DNA of 64,000 nt. Origin: Luzula sylvatica (lineage: Eukaryota > Streptophyta > Magnoliopsida > Poales > Juncaceae). The DNA lies in the NCBI GenBank assembly GCA_946800325.1, contig OX326961.1, positions 38,004,543 to 38,068,542 of the forward strand, read 5' to 3'. Made by a program: the position numbers and the translations under genes. The notes under the pieces were generated by a model, which searched no databases, was not told the origin of the DNA, and was given only the letters and a program-made list of their open reading frames with translations. This document shows, in pieces, positions 50,191 through 62,640 of the stretch. The first letter of the stretch is position 1; the number at the start of each line of letters is the position of its first letter.

Positions 50191-52630
50191 CTATTGCATC
50201 TCACGCAATAAACAACCATAAATCCGATAACTCGTGACTACTAGAGTTTGGTCATGTATCCTCGATCCATACCACTTCCTTTTGCGATTAATAACCACAA
50301 TATACTCGCCTCCGTAAATAGAATCACTAACTATTGGTCTTGTGGAACCTTTCCACATAACCGTGTTTTCATTTAAGCAAAACATGTGCACACTTTGTGA
50401 TCGAAAGTCGTGCTACATATTTCGACGTGCTAAATCTTTGGAAACTGTTGTTGTTATAATTCTTTATAACCAACACGTCTTCCACACCATTATAGATAAA
50501 ATAAAATCCTGAATTCTTTCGCAAAGTATTCAAGGATAAACTTCACCGCTATCAATACAAATCTCGATGGGTTTAAATACACATAACAATTATGTATATA
50601 TATGTATAACCATTATACATTCACAAGAGTTAGTCTCATGTAATCGCATTACATTCAAACTCGTGTGATTCCCATGAATTTTATTGATGGTGAATTAGAC
50701 GCTCTATGTCGTTACAAGAAATATAACGCGGCTCCCACTAACCTTCATGTTTACACAAAGTTTTTATTCGTTCCGACAATGTTATAACAGTTTATAACTT
50801 CCTCAAAACGAATATTCCAATTCCGAGAAGCTTTCTCTAATCCATCATATGGATCGTTAAAGCATGCATATCCTATTCCGATTCTTATGAATCGACAAAA
50901 CCGTAAGGTTGTGTCAAGTACACGTCCTTTAATAAAATTTCTGTTAAGAAATTCGGTTTCGACATCCATCTTGCCACATCATATAGTCATTATATGCGAT
51001 TATGGCAAGCAGAATTTCGAGAATGGGAAAGCATGGCAACATGCGAAAACGTTTCTTCATAGTCCGACTATGAATTGCATGAAACTCTTCGCAAAAAGCC
51101 TCGCTTTACATATATGCGTATTCCTATCCATGTATGTTCTTCATCTTGAAAAACCCACTCACGTTTCACGGGTCTAACCCAGAAAGTAATGAAATCAAGT
51201 TATGAACTTGATAATTTACATGGATCGAATCTCAGATTTCATGACACCATGTCATGTGGAATCAACTTTTCATAGCATATTTGTAGGATATCGAATCATC
51301 ATATGATTTCGATCTATCACCATTAACCACGATAAATCCGTATTTACCTGCTTATGATATAGCCTACTTGATCTACGAAAAATTCCTTTGTGTGTTCGAC
51401 TTGCGTTCATCAACTCTTGATGAAGCCATGTCGACTTTCATTGGTACAATGTTCATTTTCAAATCTCGAACTCTTTCGAGATTTATTCTACTCCTACTAG
51501 CCCGCATAGAGATAAATGGCACCAAGTTCCAAACTTGTGCGCATCTAGTCCTCCTCCAAGAAGGCATCTCTTCGAGCCACGAAAATCTCATTTTCGTCGG
51601 GACGTTAGAATTAATACCCTTTAGTTTCCTTAAGGATAAACGAACAATTTTAAGATTTGGGGTTGAGTTTAACCGAAAAAAATTTCGAAATATACCCACA
51701 TCCTCAAATCTGTACAAATGACTACTTCAGAACCATTCCGATCCATATCTCATATGGCCTCTTTTGTACCGATTAGAAGGTTTATGGTCCATATCTTATA
51801 TGCAACCATTCATTAGTGCCGCTGTCTCAAGGGCGTGTCCCCAAAACATTTTTGGGCCTATTGACTTATCATTTATTGAACCATGTCCAACATGCGTTCA
51901 TTTCTTCTTTTCGGGCACATCTCAATGTTCCGAATAAAGGCAATCGTGAAACGATTCCAAAATCATAAATGATCATCAATATTCATAACTCAAATATCGC
52001 CTCTTCGATCCTATCGAAAGGTTTAGCTCAAATACTCGCCTTCTCGATGCTATCGAAAAGCTTTGATTTTCTTGCTTAGTCGATTTTGTATTTCGTTTTT
52101 GAAACTCTTTGAACATTTCAAAAGTCTCCATTTCGGCACGCATTAAATAAATATTTTCATATCTACTTTAACCGTCCATAAACGTAACAAAATACCGATA
52201 GCCTCCTCTTGCCTCGGAACATATCGGAACATTACATCTAAATGTAATTTCCAATAATTCGTTGGATCTTTCTCCAACCTTTGGAGAATGATGCCCTTTG
52301 TCGTCTTGCCTAATAAATAAGTATCGCATTAATCAATCGAATCTAATTCGAATGATTCTAGCAATCCATCATATGGAATCTAGATACGCGAATCTCGTTT
52401 ATATGGCCAAGACGGCAATGCCAAAAGAAGCAATCAACCTCTTGGTTTAATCCTCCTCGGATTTCACCATTCTTTGAGTCATTAGTTTGGATAACTCTTT
52501 GTCCGAACTTTCTGTTTGGAAAACATTTTCCCAAAATACCCTTAGACCTATATTTCTTTCGATCCCGCCTTTGAATTACAAGGACATCCACGCATCTGAA
52601 TGTATTGGATTCCTCGGATGCTCCAAGCAT
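50191..52630 (-). pseudogene. Decayed copia pol of element A
   Basis: Minus-strand fragments: gag-pre-integrase FWHCRLGHINEIRVSR (about 52380-52430), reverse transcriptase MDVETEFLNRN and ACFNDPYDGLEKASRNWNIRFEEVI (50751-50969), and an RNase H remnant (50191-50391). Many stops and frameshifts intervene. Related to pol of element B and, more closely, to that of element C (both have FNDPYDGL where B has LVRSIYGL). Confidence 0.75.
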
Positions 52631-53454
52631 CTCCTATTCAAATTTACATCGCATCTCATGCAACTCCGGGATCGACTTATCTATCGAATGCATATGATAT
52701 TCGGTTACGAAGATCAAATCTCGTACCATCAACACACGAGTGTTAATCCAAGACCCATAAGGCATCTCAAAATTAACCTACTCTATGAGCCGCATTGAAT
52801 CATTCAATGCGCTCTAGCTCTTGAAACTATTTCACGAGCGTTGTGTTTTACTTTCATATACACCCGAATTCTCAAAACAATTTTGAGAATATGCGTCTAT
52901 ACATGCCACCACAAGGCACGTAATATTGTTCGATTCCTTTTTAAAGTTTATCGAACCGGCTTTCTCTAAAGCCATAGCCTCTAGCCCTGAATCTGCCATA
53001 TTCGTGTCCAACACATTCCTTTAAGTCTAAGAACTATTCTCTGACTATCAAGGTTAATCATGGCAATTCCGGGCCAAAAGCTATCTATCATATCGATCTC
53101 ATCGATATATTTGGTGTTGCTAGAAAACATAATTCTAAACGGATGATGAAGATTAACTCCTAACCGTGCGTACTTAATCTATATGCTTATATGATGAATA
53201 TATGATAATGTTATTTTTATCGAATCGGTAACCCTCATACCGATACGGGACTCCAAGTCCATAACATCCAAGATCCATATATCACGATCCTCCCACAAGT
53301 TGCTTTGGCAGACGGGTGGGATCTCGCTATTTAGGTAGGATTATATCCAATCGCATCCAATGCGACTCTTGAACCTTTATAGGATTTCGGTGATGGATCG
53401 TATCATATACAATCCCAGTTCCGTGTGTGCATCCTATCAATGCCCCGAACTCCA

Positions 53455-53645
53455 ATCAAGTCGGCTTTGGCCTTAACCCTTATTGGATGGAACGGTTAAG
53501 TCACAACCATACTCAACGTATCGTTCAAATAAACTACTAATAAGTCGGCTTTGGCCTTAACCCTTATCAGTCCTTATTTAACGCTTGCCACCCCGTCAAT
53601 AACCACAATAACCCATGTCGGCTTTGGCCTTAACCCATGTGAAAC
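53455..53645. repeat. Three copies of GTCGGCTTTGGCCTTAACCC
   Basis: Near-identical copies at about 53460, 53542 and 53618 in the leader of element A, spaced about 80 bases apart. The spacing and TGGCC core recall the TGCCAGACTATGGCCATGCA repeats in element B. Confidence 0.7.
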
Positions 53646-53889
53646 GTAGTACCGATCATAGTGGTTGTCAATATGGAAGGCATTTTCATGACTTAAATAT
53701 TATGAGGGATCATGCCAATGCATGTTATATTTCGTGACATAATCATATTATATCACCATCACAAGATTTTCTAATGCATATGCACTATCTATGGAGACTA
53801 AATTATTCTAAATAATAATTAAATAAATATGAAATAAATTGGTGCAAAGAATACGAATTTTCGAAGTGTGTAGTCAAAAACAAATCTGG

Positions 53890-54275
53890 CAACCAGGGGC
53901 TTGTGCGTCATGATGCACCACAAGTTGCGGCATGATGCACTACCTCATGTAACTCTTTACACAGGATTTTTGTACAGTCCATCATGACTGACAGTTTGGT
54001 GCGTCATGACTAACCAACATCAAAAACTTCCAGGGGCCCTAGCGTCATGACTCACCAAACGGTGCGTCATGACTGACCAACAGCCTCCGCTCGGTGCGTC
54101 ATGACTGATCGATCGGTGCGTCATGACTGACCAAAGGCACCCCCGCGAATCCGTGGCACCCGCTCGGTGCGTCATGACTGACCGATCGGTGCGTCATGAC
54201 TGACCAAAGCACCCCCGCGATTCCGTGGCACCCGCTCGGTACGTCATGACTGACCACTAGTGCGTCATGACTGAC
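53890..54275. repeat. Tandem GCGTCATGACTGACC array in the element A leader
   Basis: About ten copies of a 15-25-base unit around TGCGTCATGACTGACC, some in pairs joined by GATCGG. The core TCATGA is palindromic, and the whole unit resembles the GTCCGTCATGACGGAC palindromes at 37405-37442. It lies between the primer-binding site and the decayed coding region. Confidence 0.75.
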
Positions 54276-54546
54276 CGTGCGTTTTTTTGCCAATTCTGCC
54301 CTGATTTTGATTTCGTTTTTCATCGTTTCGAAAACGATCGATCGTGAAACTCTTTTCACGATCATTCCTAGATACTCTCAATCATCCTATGACCGATCTC
54401 TAGTGAGTTCACTTGTGATTTTAATCGAAATTCCTTTTCAATCACCAATTTTCATGCAAACGGGTACGAACTTTGATAACCCGTGCGTATATTCAATATA
54501 CGACTATGATTCGACCCTCGAATCTCAGCGATCGCTCTGATACCAC

Positions 54547-55605
54547 TGGAGGGAATTATCCCGTCTCCGGGCCCGCGCAGCGGATATGAAGGCCCGGTCC
54601 GGTTCCCAAAATCCAAGATCACGCTTCGATATCGAGGGTACGATGCAAAGTAGGATAGACGATTACCAGCGTGAAATTGATCACGCACGACGGGTTGATC
54701 GCTCGCATCCTTCTCTTCCTTCGGTGTCACGTTGGTGACTAGCTCGTACGTCCCATACCGCACGTCTCCCACCATCTTGACACGTTTCCGGTTGTCTTCG
54801 CGCGTTCCATGCCCGCACGCTTCCACAGCCCGTTACTCGATTACTTCTCCGGTTTGATCACAACGAAGAGCCACATATGTCGCTCCTCTACCCGTATCCA
54901 CCGTGAGTCGTAGCACCTCGGTCGCGGATGCATCTGCCTAGACGATGCACCGGCGAACTTGCATGATTGAGTTTCGATTCTCTAAGACGGAGAAAACTCT
55001 TTTCTCCTCTTTTCTCTTTCTCTCAATCTCTTCGCACTCTTTCATCATCTGATTAGAGTCTCATAATTTCTGGATAAAATCCATTAATTATCTGCACTGA
55101 ACTTATGAGAGAGAGAGAGAGAGAGAAACATCCTATATATACTCCATAGGATAAGGATGGACCAAAAGGTATGTATATCTTCTATACACCTTTTCAAACA
55201 GAAAACTGCATACACCCTTTCAGTATTCTGTCAGAACGAAAATATCAAATCGTTCCAACCGACTTTGAACATTTACGACAGTTGTAGATAATCTTATTAT
55301 CTTTCCAACCCAATTGGAGTTCGGACACGAAAGTTACGCCCGTTTTACTGACTGTATGTCAAACGGTCGCACCCTTTCGGTATTCCATTAGAACGACACT
55401 GATACATCGCTCAAATGGTAAATCTTACAACATGAAAGTTCTAGATAATCTCAGTATCTAAGTAACCCAATTTGAATCATTCAAATCGGAGTTACCTACT
55501 GAAAGTTATACCAGTTTTACTAATCTGTTTAGTATGCCCACGAACACGTACGTTCGTTTGTCCTACGTACCATTTTAGCGTTGATCCAAAATTGTATTTC
55601 CTTCA
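54547..55605 (-). repeat. 5' LTR of element A
   Basis: 1059 bp, TGGAGGGAATTATCCCG to GTATTTCCTTCA, followed by the target duplication ATTTC at 55606-55610. It has a GA microsatellite near 55107-55127 that is longer than in the partner LTR. Confidence 0.9.
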
Positions 55606-55610
55606 ATTTC

Positions 55611-56381
55611 TTCTTCTATCGCTTTTCTCCAAACCTCCTATTGAACCGCTTGCTCGAAACATGCCGGTTCTACGACACAAAAATTACAATTCATATAAAT
55701 ATCACTCAATCTTCTCATTTTTATCAGTGTTGGTTTCCTTGTTGAGGAACTCGACGCGATATTTGTCGGAGGAGATCGCGGTATTTCTTCTTCTTCTTCA
55801 CTTTCGTCTTCATCATTATTTTTCTCAACTCGTGGCTCGAATTATTTTTCTTCTACTACAACGGGGACGTCGTCAACACCTTTTCCTTTCCAATCTCACT
55901 TGTCCTTTTCATTAAAAATCACATCGCGACTCGTTATTAATTTATTTCTTTTCAAACTAAATAGTCTATAACCCTTTGATTGTGAGCTATAACCCACGAA
56001 GACACACTTTTCTCCTTTTTCTTCAATCTTGTGTCTCATCTCTTTCGGAACATGCGTGTAGCAAATAAATTCAAAAATCCGCAAGTGATTGACCGATGAT
56101 TTTCTACCACCGGACCATACTTCAAACGGCGTTTTATCTTTCACCGCTTTTGTCGGACATCGATTTAACAAATAAACAGAGGTACTCGCTGCCTCGGCCC
56201 AAAAATTAGTCGGAAGGCCCTTCTCATTCAACATCGCTCGTGACATTTCAACGATTGTCCGATTCTTCCTTTCGGCAACACACCATTTTGCTCGGGTGTA
56301 TACCCAACCGTCAATTGTCTCTCTAAGCCAATATCTTCACAAAATTTGTCGAACTCTTTAGAGTTGTATTCGCCGCCTCGG
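55611..56381 (-). pseudogene. Element D: integrase part of copia pol, 5'-truncated
   Basis: Minus-strand integrase fragment in two frames: RGGEYNSKEFDKFCEDIGL and YTPEQNGV (56228-56381), then LPTNFWAEAASTSVYLLNRCPTKAV and KCVFVGYSSQSKGYRLF to 55896. A degenerate linker leads to the element A insertion site at 55606-55610. Going upstream, the similarity stops abruptly at about 56381 within the LRTDRGGEY motif, where the tandem-duplicated unit begins. So the first catalytic Asp, gag, protease and the 5' LTR are gone. Confidence 0.85.
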
Positions 56382-58800
56382 GTGATGAGAACCCACCGGG
56401 CAAATAATGTCGAGAATACATAAGTGCGTTGTTTATTCAATAATAAGTGTATTTTAACACTTTATCGAGGCATTCTATGAATTGATTGGAGCATGGCTCG
56501 GAGAATCGTTGATTCTGATAGTTAGGGTCGGTTCAGATCCGATACTCGATTCAGATTTCTATACGAATAGTGGTCTTTCAAGATCCCTATGTTTATTATT
56601 TTTCAGAGACTATGACCCGATACCGGACTGCTCATATATGCATATTGTTGCATATTAAACAAATACGGTCGAAATTGGTTGATACAGACACATATCTTTT
56701 TCGTATATTAAAACGAATACTATTAATTGATAAATAATATTATATTCAATTACATATATACATAATTTTTGACAAGATCAACATATATTATTTGTATGTT
56801 CACGAGGTCAAATCATTCATAATTTATTAAGTAATTTATATTTTTCCATCTAACGACAAAAATAATATAAAAGAATAGATCTAATAACAAGTTCCGAATC
56901 CTGATCTGACATATCAATCAAATAGTGAATCTTTTTTTGATTCTTATATATTTTTCAGATACAGTTTGGATCGGATCGAACGACATCCGACTCATTGACA
57001 TCCATAGAAATGAATGAGTAATTAGCCTTGTGGCACTTTAGTCAACCGTTAAATTTGAACACTTGAAAAAAAGAAAATTAAATAATCCACATAACAGATG
57101 AAAAAATTTCGTGGTTAATTTGTTGATGCATGATTTATGTTGATGTCATTGCAACATAAAAATATTGCTTCCATCTCCTAATCCTTCCTTCATCTTAGTT
57201 ACAACTATATGAATAGAAAAATCCTCATGTGAAGTGCCAAATTTGCTCCATCGAGAACAATTTAACAAAATTTGAGACAAATAAGTTAAAAATAATTATT
57301 TTTACCTTCGAAATAACAAATCAAGCTTTGCCATATCCCTGTTAATAAATAACACAATCATTCTTTTTCCATTAAAAAAATAAAGGAAATAAAAAAATAA
57401 GAAACAAATAAAAATGGGAGCTCGCAGTCTCGTCCTTGCCTTGCTTCTCGTGCAAGCCCTGCATGTTCTTTGTGACAACAACTTCCAGTTCCGAACAGAC
57501 GAAGACGCAATACAATACGATGATTACCAAATCACTATCGAAAACAAACTATTCCCGGAAAGAAATGATTGGGTGAAATTCAGATGTTCGGCGATCATTG
57601 ACGACCGTAAATCGATCCCTTATGGGTTATTCGAGCTGAGACCCGGGATGACAAAGGTCATGGTATTCTATCTCAGGCCCGGAACTGCAAAACATTTACA
57701 GATCAGCTGTCGTTTCGTGTAAGAAAAATACTTTCTTATTGTTATTCTCTTTTGCTATCTTATAGGTGGTAAGTTAAACACGACAGGTTGATAATTGAAA
57801 CTTAATGTGATGGAAGACTATCTTAATTATTTTTTCTTGAGTGTATTGGTTTAAACCTTATTTAATTACAGGAACAATGTCAATCAAAAAACTCCGAGAA
57901 AGAACGTAGTGATATTCGATACCATGTGGAAGGACGTGGATGTGAAAAATTGCCATTACAACCAAGGCGGTTGTATACTTGATCTAGAAGACATGGCCGA
58001 TGATAAAGCCGCGGCAATGAACTTATATATAAGAGACAGAGCAACTTTCCAAGGAGAAATACCCGATGCAGATTGTCGTGTCACTACAAGAATTGGCATA
58101 CGTATGTGGAAGAATTGCACGCCATATAAATCTGAAAAGTATGATAAACAAATAATTGGCGTTGATTGTCCTGAAAAGGAATGCCCAGCTGGAAAAATTT
58201 GATCATCGGAATTGAGAAGAATGGTGAATGCTTATTTGTTGTTGTGATGAGTACAAATGTATGAAAGGGAAATTGCTTATTTGATCAAAGAAAATTTTCT
58301 CTTCCGACATCAAAAACTTCTTTATTTAAGCCTAATTTAAGCTTTGGTCGAACTTTGTATCTTTAGCATTATTTGGATTATTATTTTTGAACCATACGAC
58401 GCGTGAAATAGCTGCACACCATTATTTACATAGTACTTATAGTTTTGTATTGATCAATTAAACAAAAAAATATATACATAATATCACATTCAGTAGTGAA
58501 AATAGTTAAAAAAGGAAACTTGAATAACCAAAATCTTAACTTAAAGACTATTTAACATCATGTGTACTTTAAAAATTTGTTAATTTAATTATAATACTAG
58601 TATTCATAAATATTTCTAAGTTTCAGAATTTATGACATCTTCAGATCAAATTTACTTTTTCCGTTTGAATAATTTTTTAAACTTATAATATTAAAGTTTT
58701 CAAGTTATTTGAATAAAAAACACAAATATTAGCTAGTATAACATATAGGGTCCATCTAAGAGTGTAGTTGGACATTACAAAGAAAACTTGTTTAACTTTG
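56382..58800. repeat. Tandem duplication unit 1 (about 2.4 kb)
   Basis: Begins TGATGAGAACCCAC and is repeated at 58801-61150, with a third partial copy at 61151-61417. Identity by eye is very high in gene, intron and flanks. Unit 1 has about 50 extra bases near 56490-56545 that the others lack. It includes the gene at 57414-58202 and about 1 kb of upstream sequence. Confidence 0.88.
57414..58202 (+). CDS. Small secreted eight-cysteine protein, S1/SPH-like (tentative), copy 1
   Basis: Exons 57414-57718 and 57872-58202 join in phase 2 (GT|GTAAGA ... ACAG|GAACAA) to give 211 residues. Residues 1-20 (MGARSLVLALLLVQALHVLC) are a clear signal peptide. The mature part has eight cysteines (RCSA, SCRF, NCHYNQGGC, DCR, NCTP, DCPEKEC), suggesting four disulfides. 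The stretch YQITIENKL..WVKFRCSAI..LFELRPG..ISCRF resembles the beta-sandwich pattern of plant S1 self-incompatibility-like proteins, but the C-terminal extension and cysteine spacing are unusual and the intron is not typical, so the family is uncertain. It is likely extracellular. Stop TGA at 58200. The tandem partner lies 2358 bases downstream. Confidence 0.8.
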
Positions 58801-61150
58801 TGGTGAGAACCCACAGGACAAATAATGTCGAGAATACATAAGTGCGTTGTTTATTCAATAATAAGTGTATTTTAACACTTTATCGAGACATGCTTTGAAT
58901 TGATTGTTCAGATTTCTATACGAATAGTGGTCTTACAAGATCCCTATCTGTATTATTTTTCGGAGACGATGACCCGATACCGGACTGCTCGGATATGAAT
59001 ATGGTTGCATATTAAACAAATACGGTCGAAATTGGTTGATACAGACACATATCTTTTTCGTATATTAAAACGGATACTATTAGTTGATAAATAGTATTAT
59101 ATCCAATTATGTATATATCTAATTTTTTACGAGAACAACACATATTATTTGTATGCTCACGAGGTCAAATCATTCGTAATTTATTAAGTAATTTATATTT
59201 TTCCATCTAACGACAAAAATAATATAAAAGAATAGATCTAATAACAAGTTCAGAATCCTGATCTGACATATAATTCAAATAGTGAATCTTGTTTTGATTC
59301 TTATATATTTGTCAGATACGGTTTGGATCGGGTCGAACAACATCCGACTCGTTGACATCCATAGAAATGAATGAGTAATTAGCCTTGTGACACTTTAGTC
59401 AACCGTTAAATTTGAACACTTGAAAAAAAGAAAATTAAATAAGCCACATAACAAATGAAAATTATTTCGTGGTTAATTTGTTGATGCATGATTTATGTTG
59501 ATGTCATTGCAACATAAAAATATTGCTTCCATCTCCTAATCCTTCCTACATCTTAGTTACAACTATATGAATAGAAAAATCCTCATGTCAAGTGCCAAAT
59601 TTGCTCCATCGAGAACAATTTAACAAAATTTGAGACAAATAAGTTAAAAATAATTATTTTTACTTTCGAAATAACAAATCAAGCTTGGCCATATCCCTAT
59701 TAATAAATAACACAATCATTCTTTTTCCATGAAAAAAAATAAAGGAAATCAAGAAAAACAAACAAATAAAAATGGGAGGTCGCAGTCTCGTCCTTGCCTT
59801 GTTTCTCGTGCAAGCCCTGCATGTTCTTTGTGACAACAACTTCCAGTTCCGAACTGACGAAGACGCAATACAATACGATGATTACCAAATCACTATCGAA
59901 AACAAACTATTCCCCGAAAGAAATGATTGGGTGAAATTCAGATGTTCGGCGATCATCGACGACCGTAAATCGATCCCTTATGGGTTATTCGAGCTGAGAC
60001 CCGGGATGACAAAGGTCATGGTATTCTATCTCAGGCCCGGAACTGCAAAACATTTACAGATCAGCTGTCGTTTCGTGTAAGAAAAATACATTCTTATTGT
60101 TATTCTCTTTTGCTATCTTATAGGTCGTAAGTTAAACACGACGGGTTGATAATTGAAACTTAATGTGATGGAAGACTATCTTAATTATTTTTTCTTGAGT
60201 GTATTGGTTTAAACCTTATTTAATTACAGGAACAATGTCAATCAAAAAACTCCGAGAAAGAACGTAGTGATATTCGATACCATGTGGAAGGACGTGGATG
60301 TGAAAAGTTGTCATTACAACCAAGGCGGTTGTATACTTGATCTAGAAGACATGGCCGATGATAAAGCCGCGGCAATGAACTTATATATAAGAGACAGAGC
60401 AACTTTCCTAGGAGAAATACCCGATGCGGATTGTCGTGTCACTACAAGAATTGGCATACGTATGTGGAAGAATTGCACGCCATATAAATCTGAAAAGTAT
60501 GATAAAAAAATAATTGGCGTTGATTGTCCTGAAAAGGAATGCCCAGCTGGAAAAATTTGATCATCGGAATTGAGAAGAATGGTGAATGCTTATTTGTTGT
60601 TGTGATGAGTACAAATGTATGAAAGGGAAATTGCTTATTTGATCAAAGAAAATTTTCTCTTCGGACATCAAAAACTTCTTTATTTAAGCTAATTTAAGCT
60701 TTGGTCGAACTTTGTATCATTCGCATTATTTGGATTAGTATTTTTGAACCATACGACGCGTGAAATAGCTGCACACCATTATTTACATAGTACTTATAGT
60801 TTTGTATTGATCAATTAAACAAAAAAATATATACATAATATCACATTCAGTAGTGAAAATAGTTAAAAAAGGAAACTTGAATAACCAAAATCTTAACTTA
60901 AAGACTATTTAACATCATGTGTACTTTAAAAATTTGTTAATTTAATTATAACACTAGTATTCATAAATATTTCTAAGTTTCAGAATTTATGACATCTTCA
61001 GATCAAATTTACTTTTTTCGTTCGAATAATTTTTTAAACTTATAATATTAAAGTTTTCAAGTTATTTGAATAAAAAACACAAATATTAGCTAGTATAACA
61101 TATAGGGTCCATCTAAGAGTGTAGTTGGACATTACAAAGAAAACTTCTTT
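58801..61150. repeat. Tandem duplication unit 2
   Basis: Near-identical to unit 1 over promoter, gene, intron and 3' flank, starting GGTGAGAACCCACAGGACAA. Confidence 0.88.
59772..60560 (+). CDS. Small secreted eight-cysteine protein, S1/SPH-like (tentative), copy 2
   Basis: Exons 59772-60076 and 60230-60560, the same structure and length (211 residues) as copy 1. Only five residue differences were found: Ala3 to Gly, Leu11 to Phe, Asn to Ser before CHYNQGGC, Gln to Leu in RATFQGEI, and Gln to Lys in KYDKQIIG. All cysteines, the signal peptide and the splice sites are kept, so both copies look functional and the duplication is recent. The upstream 900 bases are also duplicated, so both genes probably share a promoter type. 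Confidence 0.8.
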
Positions 61151-61417
61151 GTGATGAGAACCCACAGGACAAATAATGTCGAGAATACATAAGTTCGTTG
61201 TTTATTCAATAATAAGTGTATTTTAACACTTTATCGAGGCATGCTTTGAATTGATTGTTGAGATTTATATACGAATAGTGGTCTTACAAGATCCCTATCT
61301 GTATTATTTTTCGGAGACGATGACCCGATACCGGACTGCTCGGATATGAATATGGTTGCATATTAAATAAATACGGTCGAAATTGGTTGATACAGACACA
61401 TATCTTTTTCGTATAGA
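61151..61417. repeat. Tandem duplication unit 3, truncated
   Basis: Repeats the first 267 bases of the unit and stops after TCTTTTTCGTATA, before the gene. Different sequence begins at 61418. Confidence 0.85.
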
Positions 61418-62640
61418 AAAAAATACACTTTTGCCCCCCAAACTTATCCCGAATGTGCAACTTAACCCCCAAACAAAAAACTGCATTTTTTTACCTCCTG
61501 AACTTTCAAAAATTATTCAGTTTGCCCCCTCCGTCCATTTTGTGTTAAAACCTCTGTTAAATTGTGACGTGGCATGCTAACGTGAATTTTTTTAGTGTAT
61601 TGTGATGATGACATGGATTAAATGTGCTAACCCGATCCGTTTAAACCCAAACCCGACCCGAAACCCGAAACCGACCCAAACCCGTGTTATAACCTCTCTT
61701 CTCTGTCTCTCGCCCCTTCTCTCTGTCTCTCGCCTTCTCTCTCTCTCTGTCTCTCTCTCGCCAGCTCTCGTTCTTCTCTCCGCGATTTAGCCCTAATTAA
61801 AGCTCCAGGAGGCTCGCTCTCTCTCTCTCTCTCTCTGGCGCGTCTCTCTCTCCAGGAGGCTATCTCGAGGAGGCGACAAACAAGGACAGATGGCACAACT
61901 GTGGAGGTCGAAGTCGTGAAGAAAGTTGACGACGAAGATTTGATCTCAAGATGCAAATGGACGAATCTTAGTTTTTTGGTGGAGCCAATTTGATCTCAGT
62001 GCATACCTGTGAAGCTTTTTGGTCTGTGCACACGAGGTGTTTGTCGTAATGCCGCAATGAAATAATTTTAGTATTTAAGATATGCATACAAGCTTTTTTA
62101 AACCGCCGCTGCTAACAGCTTCACGGAAGCAAGCAGAGTTATGACGGTACAGATTCAATGCAGACTGTTTGGTGGACCCTAGATGCGAATGGACACATCA
62201 TACTATGCAAACTGCCGCTGAGGGCATTTTCGTAATTTTGTATATTTATTAATTTGTTATTTTATTTATTAGAATTCTCCTCAATTATGCAAATTTATAT
62301 GGAATTCTTTGTTCAATTACTCGATACACCCCTCCATCTCGCTTCGAAGGCCGAACTCTTCATAAAATTGGTGTATTTTTGCCGAATCATGTGCGATTAC
62401 AAAGAGGGGTTTAAGGATTTTGTATGAGATAGAATTTTTGTTTCCTTCTTGGTTTTTATAATTAATCAGCATAATTAGTTCCAATTACAATGTCATATGT
62501 TGGTTTGTATTCGTAATAATGAACTTATTTATCTTTGCAAACAATTGTTCTTTTGTTGTGTTTATGTAATTTTACTGCATGTATTGTTAAATCTCCATTG
62601 CAAACAAAACAATGCCATTTTATAAGAGAATAATAGTAAG
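61418..62640. other. Non-coding DNA with CCCCAAACTT-type repeat and CT tract
   Basis: 61418-61620 resembles a widespread plant TE-terminal sequence (TACACTTTTGCCCCCCAAACTT, CTCCGTCCATTTTGTGTTAA). 61690-61860 is rich in CTCTCT microsatellite. Nothing coding is recognised. The rest is featureless. Confidence 0.4.

Larger units (their letters stand above)
39823..55605 (-). mobile_element. Element A: Ty1/copia retrotransposon, split by element B
   Basis: LTRs at 39823-40890 and 54547-55605 are about 97.5% identical by eye (about 26 substitutions plus two indels). The 5-bp duplication ATTTC flanks both sides (39818-39822 and 55606-55610). A primer-binding site complementary to initiator Met tRNA (TGGTATCAGAGC on the minus strand) lies at 54534-54545. 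A polypurine tract GTGGGAGAC (minus) abuts the 3' LTR at 40891. It is inserted in the pol gene of element D. Its own pol is decayed. Element B sits in its 3' internal region. Confidence 0.9.

Noticed and set aside
53890..54275. Possible CRISPR-like array (regular short repeats)
   Set aside because: The spacers are themselves repeats, spacing is irregular, the host is a plant, and it is the leader of a retrotransposon.
61700..61956. Arg/Glu-rich minus-strand frame
   Set aside because: Produced by a CT microsatellite.
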